Assembly (NCBI GenBank): GCA_030789695.1
Contig: CM061138.1
Coordinates: forward strand, 16,564,214-16,628,213
DNA: 64,000 nucleotides
Direction: 5' to 3'
Source of the DNA: Scilla litardierei
Taxonomy: Eukaryota; Streptophyta; Magnoliopsida; Asparagales; Asparagaceae
A program made the position numbers and the translations under genes. The notes beneath the pieces were generated by a model. It made no database searches and was not told the DNA's origin. It worked only from the letters and a program-made list of their open reading frames with translations. Shown in pieces: positions 46,227-57,082 of this stretch; position 1 is the stretch's first letter; the number at the start of each line of letters is the position of its first letter.

Positions 46227-46832
46227 CCCTCACTCTTATTCCTTAAGAGAGATTCATTGATTGTGAGCCTTCCAAGATAAGGCTTGATTCATTATCACCA
46301 ACTCCTACCTAGGCTTCTATTGCTGGTCAACTTCTTGGAGCTAGGGTTTGATGACATCTTCCTCAAAATCCTCCTTGCCCTAATATTGGTTAGTTTACTC
46401 AAGACATAAGATTTTGTTGGTAAGTATTTCATATTTCATTTACTTTGATTGTAAGTGTTTCTCTCGGTTGTGAGAGAAAGGGTGTGATCCCGGGTTGTGG
46501 GAGTCACATGTCATTTGTGTATAATTTGGTCTTGTAGAGGTTTTTCTACAAGAATTTCATAGTGGAAATCTTGGGTTAGTGGTTTCTAACTCAAGTATCC
46601 GGAGGGGATCCAGGTGTTTGGGTCGTATGATCATCGGGAACAAGTCGGGGAGACTTGGGTGGATCCGAACCCGTTACATCGTATTGTTTGCGTTGTTTAA
46701 TTCTTGTTGTTTGTAGTCTATTCCGCATTGTTGTTTGTATGTTTGCACAATAATTAGGAATAACTCTCTTGATTATTTTAAAGTACTATTCACCCCCCTA
46801 GTACATGTGCAGTAGCTACACATGGCATTACA
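46227..46832 (+). repeat. 3' LTR of the SIRE-like element, right part
   Basis: Resumes CCCTCACTCTTATTCC after the TSD copy and runs to CACATGGCATTACA, followed by AAGAG. Matches the last 600 bp of the 5' LTR. Confidence 0.9.
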
Positions 46833-46837
46833 AAGAG

Positions 46838-47223
46838 GTGGGGAATTTTGCACATATAACCCTGAGTTTTGCATTTTTGCCCCAAGACCATCCACACACA
46901 CACACCAATACCTTTTATTCTCCCCCCTTCTCGACCATTTTTTTCAGTCCACGTGCACGGGTGCACGGGCTATTTGCTAGTTCATCTACAATTCACGCAT
47001 TTCTCATCCCCCTTTCTCGAAGTTTGTTCTTTTCGTTGGAAAAAATTCCGCTAAAAAAAATCTCTCGGGGCTCCTCCGTGGCATCAGCATTTTCTGAATT
47101 GCTTTCTCCGCAAAAACCACGGATTACGTGGATGAATATGCTCACATGGGCCATACTTTCTCTCTCCCGCTCCTGCGCCCAATCGCAACAGCCCTATTCG
47201 CTTTTAAATTAGTTATTTCGTTC
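46838..47223. other. Intergenic DNA, right half of the split tandem unit
   Basis: Begins GTGGGGAATTTTGCACATA and matches 30975-31065 (CACACACACACC and TTTTATTCTCCCCCC follow in both). The remainder has no recognised feature. Confidence 0.5.
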
Positions 47224-47306
47224 GGAACACTGTGCATTGAGGAATGCACATTGTTCTGTAAGAGACAATTGTCAGAACATGTGCATTCCTCAATGCACAG
47301 TGTTCC
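47224..47306. repeat. 83-bp perfect-arm hairpin
   Basis: GGAACACTGTGCATTGAGGA starts the left arm and its exact complement ends the right; 27 bp pair without mismatch, then a further TGTTCTG/CAGAACA stem with a one-base slip and a short loop. It abuts the left end of the putative antisense LTR. Confidence 0.8.
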
Positions 47307-50300
47307 TGTAATGCCCCGCCCCCCCGGGATACCCGATAAGTACGAATCCGTATCAGGTACTCCTGAAGAGGTGGGTGCTACGAAGAAGAATACAAAATTT
47401 CAAAGCACAGACAAGCCCACTGCGCACTATTGGAAAGTACCTGTAGCACCCCAGACAACACAGACAGACAAAGAACCAACAACTCAACACTGATATACTT
47501 AAAGCACTGATACGTATAAATACACGACTAACCAATGTTAACATCCCTAATACAATCTCATATAAACAACATGTACCCACAACATGCCAAAGTACAATAA
47601 CACTCACCCAAATATTCTCACACTCTCTAAAAATCCTCAAACTCCAACCAACTTCATCCTTCAGGACTAGCGGGCCTCCAACTCCACGAACCAACACCTG
47701 AAAAATAACAACGGGACACGTCACAGCGTGACCCAGTATGATGTCCAAACCTAACTCACATGTTGCACATAGATTGCAATGCCCTAAGTAACGAACGAGA
47801 ACTAACTCATGGCATATCACGGCAAATTCATGTAAAAATGTAACTGATATCATTAACGAATCACGTACCTGTGGCAAGGGGAAATCCTGCAAACAAAGTG
47901 AGTACTATATATAAAGAAGTGAACTGCAATTTTCTAGTTTTGTGATGAAGCTTAAGTTTTTCAAAGAATTTTTGAAGTACTTTATGTAGAGATTCCTAAG
48001 TAGGCTTGCACTTACTAATTGTTATAGGAAAACTAAAATTCTCATTTCACAAAGGCTCCTTTATAAAGGTTATGAAAAAAAACACGCTTTTCTCTTGAAA
48101 GGAAACCAAATTGTTATGGGAAATCAAAGTTGCTTAAATGCTTAAAGGGAGCTTGTAGGTGATGATAATTAAGGTCCTACACTCTCTAAGGCTTCCCACT
48201 TGAGAGTTATCAAACCACTCTTACTAACTTTTCGTTAATATCATTTTACAAGTAGATTTTCATTTAGACATGGAAATTTAGGGGAGTTAGCGAGTGGCCT
48301 TTGCTAAATATTCCTAACTGAAGATTCTAATGCTTAGGTTGCTATGGAATCGCTCCCAAAAATTTCGGCAGAGTTTCTCTTGCATTTTCCAATCTTTTCC
48401 AAATACAACATAACAATATTTACAAGAAACATGCTTAATTCATAAGAGAAATATAACAAAGATCAAGAAGTATAAAAGAAGTGCCTTGAATGAAAGGCAT
48501 GCATTAAAATTATAAGCCAACATACACACTTTAAGCTCTTTGATGTAAAACAACATTCAATTCACTAGCTTCACAATTTCCCAACAAAATTCCAACAAGA
48601 CTCATATTCCAACAAGCTCAAGGACAAGTTGAATTAGCAACCATTCATTCACATGAAATGGAGAGTACTTAACTCTACTCTCATTAACACAATTTGCCAT
48701 GAAGTTAGTAAGTTGGACATAACCTAAAAGAAAAGACTAACTATAGCATGACTAGTTCATTCAAAAGACACTAAAGCATCAACTTTGGTAATAATCACCA
48801 CCTACATGCAAAAGAGGTCAATTTGCATATCATTCAATAAAGTTTCCCATGATCTCATTGAGTGTAGCCAATGAAGGGACTAACTACGCAAGGGTGCCAA
48901 CTTGCACATGGGTTCTCAATCAAATGAGCTTCTTGCACAACAAGTCTTAATACTTTGGCAAGGGCAATCTTAACATCACCAGGAACTAAAGGTGCCAACT
49001 AGTTAGCAAGGCCCTTAAGGACATCACCTTAACACAAGTACAACATGGAATTAGGAAGGATGGAAACTTGCGCTAGGTTCTTAAGTAAAACAACAATATC
49101 TCAACAATTAAGACCATTAGTAACTTGACGATCCAAATCACTTGGAAAGGAGTTAGCTTAGGTTAATGGGGCGTGAAATAATGTCATTTTGGCCTTAAGT
49201 TGAGACATTAATAACAATGCCAACACTAACACTAACAACAATAACCACTACGACAATGTCATCAACAATAACATAACATCCACAACAACATTTTAAATCA
49301 AGGGAAGGAAAACACAACTCCAACCCAAATTCATCTTCTAGCAACCCCCAAAACCCCACTTTCCAACATACAACCATTTCAACATATAATGCATTCATGG
49401 CAACTTTCATTCTCATAAAGCAACAATCACACATATATATTACCCCAATCACACAAATGCTCAATGATGCCATGATGCGCATGAATCACAAGCAATACGA
49501 TGCAATGCAATGCAATGAGGATCCCATGAGTGAGCCGGCGTGCATGTGCAAATAATTCTACTCTGTTATCAACGTGGAGCCACCTAATGGATCAAGAGGT
49601 GGCCAACGGCGTATTCACCCGCCTTCTACCGCGGCACTTTGTCCATGCCCGTTCACTCCACTTCGTGTCCTAATCACATCACTTCGCGCATTCCTTATTG
49701 CGCATATGTCCCACAACACATTTAGCCATTTTCACAACACAAGTCCTTTTCACATGATGCTCATTTTCTCACAAGAGGGATTCAATAATAATGGTTTCAA
49801 CTTTCCATGGAGAGCGATTTATATAAGTTATGAAAGAAGACAAATGGAAGGATAATGCCCAAAATCCAAAATGAGAGCCAATCCATTTAAATAATGAAAC
49901 AAAAGAGAACTATTTCATTCATGCATTATAACCAAATGTGGGCCATTTCATAGAAGAGGGTATTTTCACAGATGAATGTAATTTTCACAAAAATGCGAGC
50001 AATTATAACTCCGACATGCTAAATGAGAGTTATTCCACATAATTATCGGCACAAATCATTCAAGGATATCATAGAATCCATTGCATCGTGCATGTAGCAA
50101 CTATCCATAGCCAACTTTACAAATTGTTCATTATCAATTAGTTCATATGTTCCAAACCAAGGAATTGAGTAATAAGGTTTCCGACACACTAAGAAGAAAA
50201 CAACTTCTCCAAATTAATGTGACAAGCGTCAAATTGCATCATGAGGCTTCCAACATCCAAAGAGAACAATTTCACACAATTACGGGGACAAAGCAATCAA

Positions 50301-50628
50301 GAGCATCATGGGGCTAAATTATGGCATCAACAAGTTCCACACGTCATATAAAATCAACAAGATGCACCATGAGTAATTAATTTCACAAAATTGATGTAGC
50401 GGCCCAAAGGCAAAGCATACTCTCTTCTTAATTTAGTTACATTCCCAAGCGAGACAATTCCATGTTGGCAATCAATAGTTAATTCATTGATGATTAATAG
50501 TTCAAGTTGGCACTCAAGGCAATTTGACATAAGTAATTATTAGTTTCCATGATTAACCAAGGCAATTCCGGTTCTTCAAGTGAGATAATTTCCAAATGAA
50601 AGTAATTCTCTACCATTATAACCATCCC

Positions 50629-50741
50629 TGTTATAAACGGGTTTTGGAGGCCCAACCCGTTAGTGGGTATCCACCCATTATGTAACCCTATTACTATAAA
50701 TACAGGGCTACGGGGTTCCGTAGCCGCCATGGTTTACAACA
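50629..50741 (+). repeat. 5' LTR of the short-LTR non-autonomous copia
   Basis: 113 bp with ACTATAAATACAGGG as TATA box and self-complementary GGGCTACGGGGTTCCGTAGCC. Followed by CGTTATCAGCACGCTC, the putative primer-binding region shared with the 5588 element. Confidence 0.92.
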
Positions 50742-51114
50742 CGTTATCAGCACGCTCAAAGCTAAGCCGAACCCCTGCCGACGGACGGACGCGACGGACG
50801 GACGCGACGCGAACGGGCTTCCTTCACCGAACGTCGCTAGATCCGGCGGGTAGGATCTAGAGGTAACCCTAAAACCCTAGATCTAAAATTTCATATGCGC
50901 ATATGTCTAGATCCAAAATTCTTGGATCGATTGTTTAATAAAAATCAAGGTTTTTATTGATGAAAAATCAAATTTTTACAATAAAAACGTTTTGTTGGAG
51001 ATTAAAAATAGATTTTTTCCACTAAAAATTAGATTTTTATCCCCAAAAACCATGAAACCCTAGGGGATTTTCTCGCCGGAACGCGAATCCCCCCTAGATC
51101 TCGCGCCAAAACCC
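50742..51114 (+). other. Leader, first part
   Basis: Contains two GACGGACGGACGC direct repeats and GTCGCTAGATCCG, shared with the leader of the Ale-like element (about 5880). No coding sequence. Confidence 0.55.
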
Positions 51115-52085
51115 TCGCCCGCCGCCCGAAGCGGCGGAAAAAACCCTCGCCCGCCGCCCGAAGCGGCGGCAAAACCACCCCCGCTGCTGAACGGTGGGCG
51201 GCCCCGCCGCCCCCTGCGGCGGGCCAACCCGCCGCCAGCAGCGGCGGGCGGCCCCGCCGCCAGCAGCGGCGGGCGGCCCCGCCGCCAGCAGCGGCGGGCC
51301 AACCCGCCGCTGCCAGCGGCGGGCCAACCCGCCGCTCCAGCGGCGGGCGGCCCCGCCGCTGCCAGCGGCCCCGCCGCCGCTGCCGGCGGCGGGCGGCCCC
51401 GCCGCCAGCAGCGGCGGGCCACCCCGCCGCTGCGACGGCGGGCCAACCCGCCGCTCCAGCGGCGGGCGGCCCCGCCGCCAGGAGCGGCGGGCCAACCCGC
51501 CGCTGCCAGCGGCGGGCGGCCCCGCCGCCAGCAGCGGCGGGCCAACCCGCCGCTGCGACGGCGGGCGGCCCCGCCGCCAGGAGCGGCGGGCGGCCCCGCC
51601 GCCAGCAGCGGCGGGCCAACCCGCCGCTGCGACGGCGGGTGGCCCCGCCGCCAGGAGCGGCGGGCCAACCCACCCGCCGTCAGGAGCGGCGGGCCAACCC
51701 GCCGCCAGGAGCGGCGGGCCAACCCACCCGCCGCTGCCAGCGGCGGGCGGCCCCGCCGCCAGCAGCGGCGGGCGGCCCCGCCGCCAGCAGCGGCGGGCCA
51801 ACCCGCCACTGCGATGGCGGGCGGCCCCGCCGCCGGCAGCGGCGGCCCCCCCCCCCCACGCCGCAGGCAGCGGCGGGCCCCCAACCCCGCCGCCCGCAGC
51901 GGCGGGCCCACCCACGCCGCCCGCAGCGGCGGGCCCCGCCGCCCGCAGCGGCGGGCCCACCCACGCCGCCCGCAGCGGCGGGCCCCGCCGCCGGCCGCGG
52001 CGGGCCCCACCCCCCGGCAGCCGCTCGTATCGGCCCCCCCCCGGTGCGCGCTCATGCCCGGAAACCCTAGCCGCCTGAAGCGGCA
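51115..52085. repeat. GC-rich palindromic tandem array in the leader
   Basis: Nearly 1 kb made of units such as GCGGCGGGCCAACCCGCCGC with GCCAGCAGCG or TGCGACG spacers. Each unit is itself inverted (GCGGCGGG with CCCGCCGC), so the array forms many small stems. Frames of 100-380 codons open on both strands because of the composition; none is a supported gene. Confidence 0.9.
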
Positions 52086-54150
52086 ATCCGCGCGACCAAA
52101 AACCCTAACTAGGGTTTGACCCCGAAATTTTTTTTCGATTTTCAAATCTTTTTCAGATTTAATTACGATTTCTTTTTCGTCAAAATCTGTTAAATTACAC
52201 AATTTTTATTCATCGCATTTTATTCGGATTATCTGATTATTTACGTTTAATAATTAGGAAGATCCTGCGACCGCTCTGCCGTTAGTCAACTAACCTAACG
52301 GTGTATGACGTTGCCTAGTGGTCCAATAATTATTAAACGAAAAATTTTCATTTCCATTATAAAAATGCCTGTGATGATTAATTGTCTGTGTTGATCGTCT
52401 GCTATGATATTAAATGCCTGCCGCATTTTTCTACGATGTGATGTATATTTTTGTTGCCTCTAGCATGAATTTTCACTTAAACACTATAAATGCATGCGTA
52501 GAAAATTATATGCCCGTCGCATATTTAATGTTATGTAACAAACATTTTATTTAGCATGCTAAAATCTTTTTGATGTATTTTTAATGCCTGTAGCATAAAT
52601 ATATGTCTGAGATAAAATTATTTATATACCTGCAGAATATAAATAGCATGTGTATACATCATAATTGTTTCCATTCTGGTTAATTGAGCACAACTTTTTA
52701 GTTTACTGGATTTATATTATATGTATGAATTGCTCATGACATGACAATATTTTATGACAACAAACCAATAATGCTTTCAATAAATTTTAACATCATATCC
52801 TAGTTGACAAAATGAACCTGGAGTTCAAAACCAAAATGAACCTGAAGTTCAAAATCAAATCAAAAGTCAACACCCTTTCACACTAATAAAAATTAACAAG
52901 TACGAGGGATTATACGAAAAACATTTATGCGATTTCTTTTAGAAATACGCATTTCGCGGTAAATAGATCTCTCAGATCCACGGTCTGTATAAACCGATAT
53001 TGACACCAGCAGTTGTCATAACATCGCCAAACTCCTTTGAGTAATCTCACTTTACAAGGTATGATTCTTGAATCTAACCTTATTTTTAAGCGTACGCCCG
53101 AAGTCGTGGCTTAATAGATAAGTGAGAAATTATAAAATTCGTACCCACGTAATTGTTTCCCCTAGAGTATGATTCTATATCCACACAATACTTGAATAAC
53201 TCAATAAAAATGGCCTGTAGACCATACTTGAGTTTCCAAATAGACTTTTAAAAGTCTATCATAAACTAGAAAAGTGGAAATATAGAAACTAACTCATTTC
53301 CCTTGTATAAGTCTACTTTGTAAGACCAATAAACATTCTTCCTTATAAACGACAATAGGGACGACTGAAAACAGGGGAAGTCTTGAATAAAAATGAGAAA
53401 GGGAAGATATGATGTATCTCGATATGGAGTATGCAATGGCAACCCAATATCAGACCAGAAGTTCTGAAAAGACCCATAATGCTTTTTGCAAAATTAATGG
53501 GCATTAAAGTATGCCATATAAAAATATATACATATCTAGTCTAAACGACGAAAGTCAAATTGACTGTATGTATATTTCGCTACTCCCCGAGGACAAATAA
53601 ATTTTGAAAATAAATTTGATCTGTTGTCATAATATGAGTCTAAAATGAGCACAATTGTGGACTTATATTTTATAGAACCCACATCATACTACGAAACTTG
53701 TTGCTCTAACATAATTATTAGTAGTATTCTCTTGCAGTATATATGTGCCTTTTACGCATTTTATTTTACTGTAAATGATTTATCACCCTGCATTGATGAT
53801 GCAAGACATCATTAACCAAACGAACCTGAAGATTCTTCAAAAAGGGTGAAACTCTCATTATCCCATTCAAAAGGGAAAAATGATTACGAGATCATCTCCA
53901 TTCACGTGGACATTGACTCTCCTCACTTCCTCAAACAAATTTAAGATGATATACTATCATTAGAAGAATGAGACCTTTAGGCCTCTTGAGAGTATTTGAG
54001 GGATAAAAGTGGACTCACACACTCCCTACATATGGCTGATGATGTACCTTAGAGTACTCATCTATATATCCTCTTAAAATGGTCATAATCAAAACCTTGT
54101 TATCCAACCGCAGTCTAGATTATTATTAATCACAACGGACATATTACATT
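52086..54150 (+). other. Leader second part and unrecognised AT-rich interior
   Basis: GCGACCGCTCTGCCGTTAGTC at 52268 is shared with the leader of the 5588 element. Beyond it, where gag should lie, no gag motif can be read in any frame. AT-rich, many stops. Confidence 0.5.
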
Positions 54151-55479
54151 ACTAGGATATTGGTTGGGCTTTTACTTACCCTCATACCACCCTCAAAAAT
54201 GCCGCAGTGGAACTTATTCATCGGGACTAACCCTCCTAGATGAATATGTTCCGAGATCCCCAAACGGGGGAGGCATTAGAGCACATCTTATAGATGGAGC
54301 CTTGACGGGTTCATATCCCTAGTTCTATGCTCAACTTCACTGAAGTCGAACTTATTGCGGATTTTTGGGATAACACTGGGAAATCAATATAACAACTGGA
54401 AGAAAATTGAACACCCTGAAGCTTTGTGTTCACACCCAGAAATGGGTTATATGTAAATCATTAAAATGATTTAAACGGATTACTTATCCACTAGAAATCC
54501 AGTTGTAAGGTGACCGCGTGGGAGCATGCAAACCATCAGAACGCCCCCTTAGAAACTATTTATATGAGCCTGATCACCTCATATAAACAGTTTCCGAGAA
54601 CCCCTAACGGGGGAAGCGTTTAGTGCACATCTTATCGATGGAGCCATGATGAGTTTACATTCCCATATCACCACTATGGACCATTTAAAACATTAATACC
54701 TATGATCTGATTATCATGAATAGTAATGAGATCCGGAAGATCCACATTTATGAAACTGTTAAACAGTTATCAGACATAGCTACCGACAATATAAATATTG
54801 TCAAATTCACACATCCCTGCTACTAAAAATCCAGCTAGGATTGACATACCAACTTTATGGATGCAATCTACCAGTAGCAGAAGTGGATATCCTCAATGGA
54901 TGAGAGGACATACCACGAGACCCTAAAACAATACCACCACAGGAAAATGAGCTCATCTCCATATCATCTCCCTTTCCAGAACCTCCAGAAGAGATAAATC
55001 TGGAATAAATAGAATAATGTACGTACACGGAGAGGTATTTGGATAAAACACACTTGTCGACAATTACTCACATTTCATTTTGCCATTGATATCGTTCACA
55101 ATCTCCGTTTCCTGAAGCAAACGCAGAAATTTGGCCAAATTATGTGGAACGAGGCAATAATAAGTTGAGCTGGACTCACTTATGAAATGTGAAGTGTTTG
55201 GACCTGAAGTCCTGATATCAAAAGATATCAAACCTGTGGGCTACCGAGTATTGTATAAATAAATAAAATCGTATGCTATAAGCAAAACGCTATAGCCTTA
55301 GAGGTTTATTTCGCAGAAACCAGGAAGTAACCATGTAAGATGAGTTTAACTCACTTACAAAATTAATCAAACTGATGCATCAGGCTCCCTGGTCATGATT
55401 GCGAAACCCATGCGATTAGCAAAGATAATTTTAGGCTATGTTGCTATGGATGATGTGACAACATACCTTTATAAACAAT
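54151..55479 (+). pseudogene. Scattered copia pol debris
   Basis: Short stretches align by eye with the 5588 element's integrase tail and linker: CAAACGGGGGAGGCATTAGA (54258) and a second similar block, CCTAACGGGGGAAGCGTTTA (about 54604), an internal duplication. ACAATACCACCACAGGAAAATGAGCTC (about 54928) matches its 10096 region. GTTGCTATGGATGATGTGAC (55440) is the start of the YLYG segment of reverse transcriptase. No frame is open. Confidence 0.6.
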
Positions 55480-55825
55480 CATCCTGAAGATGAATTATCA
55501 TCCTGAAGATGAAACCTTCATCCTGAAGATGAATTATCATCCTGAAGATGAAACCTTCATCCTGAAGATGAATTATCATCCCGAAGATGAAACAATCATC
55601 CTGAAGATGAATTATCATCCTGAAGATGAAACCTTCATCCCGAAGATGAATAATCATCCTGAAGATGAATTATCATCCTGAAGATGAAACCTTCATCCTG
55701 AAGATGAATTATCATCCTGAAGATGAAACCATCATCCCGAAGATGAATAATCATCCCGAAGATGAAACCATCATCCCGAAGATGAATTACCATCCAGAAG
55801 ATGAAATTATCATCCAGTCGATGAA
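55480..55825. repeat. Minisatellite replacing the reverse transcriptase core
   Basis: About 17 tandem sub-units of CATCCTGAAGATGAA with 4-5 base variable ends, forming a 39-bp higher-order period (NYHPEDETFILKM when translated). It starts just after the TTYLY segment and ends just before a segment like STHMVVRSLDAHKDPF, so about 500 bp including the catalytic YVDD region are gone. The array reads open on both strands (about 60-80 codons). Confidence 0.9.
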
Positions 55826-56488
55826 GAAACATGGAAAATTGCAATCCACCAATACACCTACTGGTGGTATGGATGCACATTAAGACCCCTTCCGTTCGCT
55901 GGAAGAGGGGAAGGATATCCTAGGTCCTGAAGTGCCTTACTCAAATGTCTTTTGTACACTCCTTTATCTGGTAGTAAACACTTTAATCAGATACAGTGCA
56001 GCGCCTGCAGCGCACCACTGGACCAGAGATATGTAGCTTCTGCGCTATCTCCAAGGGTCAAGGATCATACAACATGTTAAATGTATTTGCAGATACAGGT
56101 TACAGATCATCGCGATGACTGCAACAAAGAAGCGACCACCTCCTGGAGACCAGCAAAGCATGCTTCCAAGGCAACATCAATCCCACCATCCCGAGAGGCT
56201 CATCAATCCAAGAAGCAAATCATAAGTACGCACAGCCAGGTCCTGTAGTACCTCGCAGACACAGTGAAGACTGGTCAGAGAAGTGATGCAACCTACCGAG
56301 TCTGAAGACCACTCCTCCTCAGAAGAGATCCCTCAGATCCAGTAACTGCTATAGATGAGCGATACTTGTATAGATGAGCGATGTCTTGTATAGGTGAGCG
56401 ATGCCTTGTACTTTGTATCGGAACACTGTAAGAGATTGATGTATAGATGCCTAGGAGATCTGCAAGCCTGCAGCTTGTACAGATCAGG
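55826..56488 (+). pseudogene. Copia connection/RNase H debris
   Basis: GGTCCTGAAGTGCCTTACTC and TACAGTGCAGCGCCTGCAGC match 11195 and 11296 of the 5588 element. The rest of RNase H is largely unreadable. Near 56350 a GATGAGCGATRYCTTGTAT unit repeats three times. Confidence 0.6.
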
Positions 56489-56969
56489 GGGAGTCAAATG
56501 TAGTGTTGCACTCTTTTTCCTTGGCTATTGGTTTTTCCCACTGGGTTTTCCATAGCTAAAGGTTTTAACGAGGCAAACTCATTGACTCTGGATCCAGAAG
56601 TATCCACCCCCTAAATACTTCCACTAATTAGGGGAAGTTACAGAGACTTGTACTCTTTTCCCTTAGCCATTGGTTTTTTCCCACTGGGTTTTCCTTGGTA
56701 AAGGTTTTAACGAGGCAGTTATCCCTAACTTAGGATCCAGAAGTATCCACCTCTAGTGATATCCATCGATCAGGGGAAGTTACAGAGACTTGTACTCTTT
56801 TCCCTTAGCCATTGGTTTTTTCCCACTGGGTTTTCCTTGGCAAAGGTTTTAACGAGGCAAGTACTCTTAAACTTGGGATCCAGAAGTATCCATGGACCCA
56901 TGATCAGATAAGCTCTATGAACCCTGAAGCGTTCATCACGGCTTACAACAATGGATGGATAAGGGGAAG
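56489..56969 (+). repeat. Three tandem copies of the 3' tail with polypurine tract
   Basis: Units start at 56489, about 56631 and 56772. Each has a GGGGRAG purine tract, TACTCTTTTCCCTTAGCCAT, CCCACTGGGTTTTCC, TTTTAACGAGGCA and GGATCCAGAAGTATCCA. The parent-like element at 5588 has the unit once (13650-13790). The last unit leads to AAGGGGAAG next to the 3' LTR. Confidence 0.85.
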
Positions 56970-57082
56970 TGTTATAAACGGGTTTTGGAGGCCCAACCCG
57001 TTAGTGGGTATCCACCCATTATGTAACCCTATTACTATAAATACAGGGCTACGGGGTTCCGTAGCCGCCATGGTTTACAACA
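56970..57082 (+). repeat. 3' LTR of the short-LTR non-autonomous copia
   Basis: 113 bp, identical by eye to 50629-50741, followed by TSD ATCCC. Confidence 0.92.

Larger units (their letters stand above)
31227..46832 (+). mobile_element. Gag-only SIRE-like copia element, with a copia nested in its 3' LTR
   Basis: TSD AAGAG (31222-31226 and 46833-46837). The 5' LTR is 31227-32950 (1,724 bp). The 3' LTR is 36508-37620 plus 46227-46832, interrupted by a second element and its 5-bp TSD. The primer-binding site is ATTGGTATCAGAGCC, complementary to initiator tRNA-Met as in most copia elements. The 3.56-kb interior carries a long gag in one frame and then about 1.3 kb of noncoding DNA up to the polypurine tract AAAGGGGGAGAA. 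No protease, integrase or reverse transcriptase is found. It resembles the terminal-repeat-with-gag class of non-autonomous elements. Confidence 0.92.
50629..57082 (+). mobile_element. Short-LTR copia element with identical LTRs and ruined interior
   Basis: LTRs of 113 bp (50629-50741 and 56970-57082), TGTTATAAACGGG to TGGTTTACAACA, identical by eye, with TSD ATCCC (50624-50628 and 57083-57087). The interior has a leader related to the Ale-like element at 5588, an extreme GC array, AT-rich DNA with scattered pol debris, a minisatellite in place of the reverse transcriptase core and a triplicated tail. No working gene is present, so it must have moved by proteins of a relative. Confidence 0.92.

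Noticed and set aside
47353..47892. 179-codon minus-strand frame
   Set aside because: Inside the putative antisense LTR; hydrophobic but without a recognisable family or start context.
51029..52202. Open frames of 100-380 codons on both strands
   Set aside because: They lie in the GC-rich tandem array, are made of Pro/Ala/Arg/Gly repeats and exist in several frames at once, which is a composition effect.
55480..55825. CRISPR-like array
   Set aside because: Units are contiguous and vary gradually, with no unique spacers, in a plant retroelement.
55469..55883. 62-81 codon frames on both strands
   Set aside because: Translations of the minisatellite; a repeat unit of 39 bp keeps frames open without selection.
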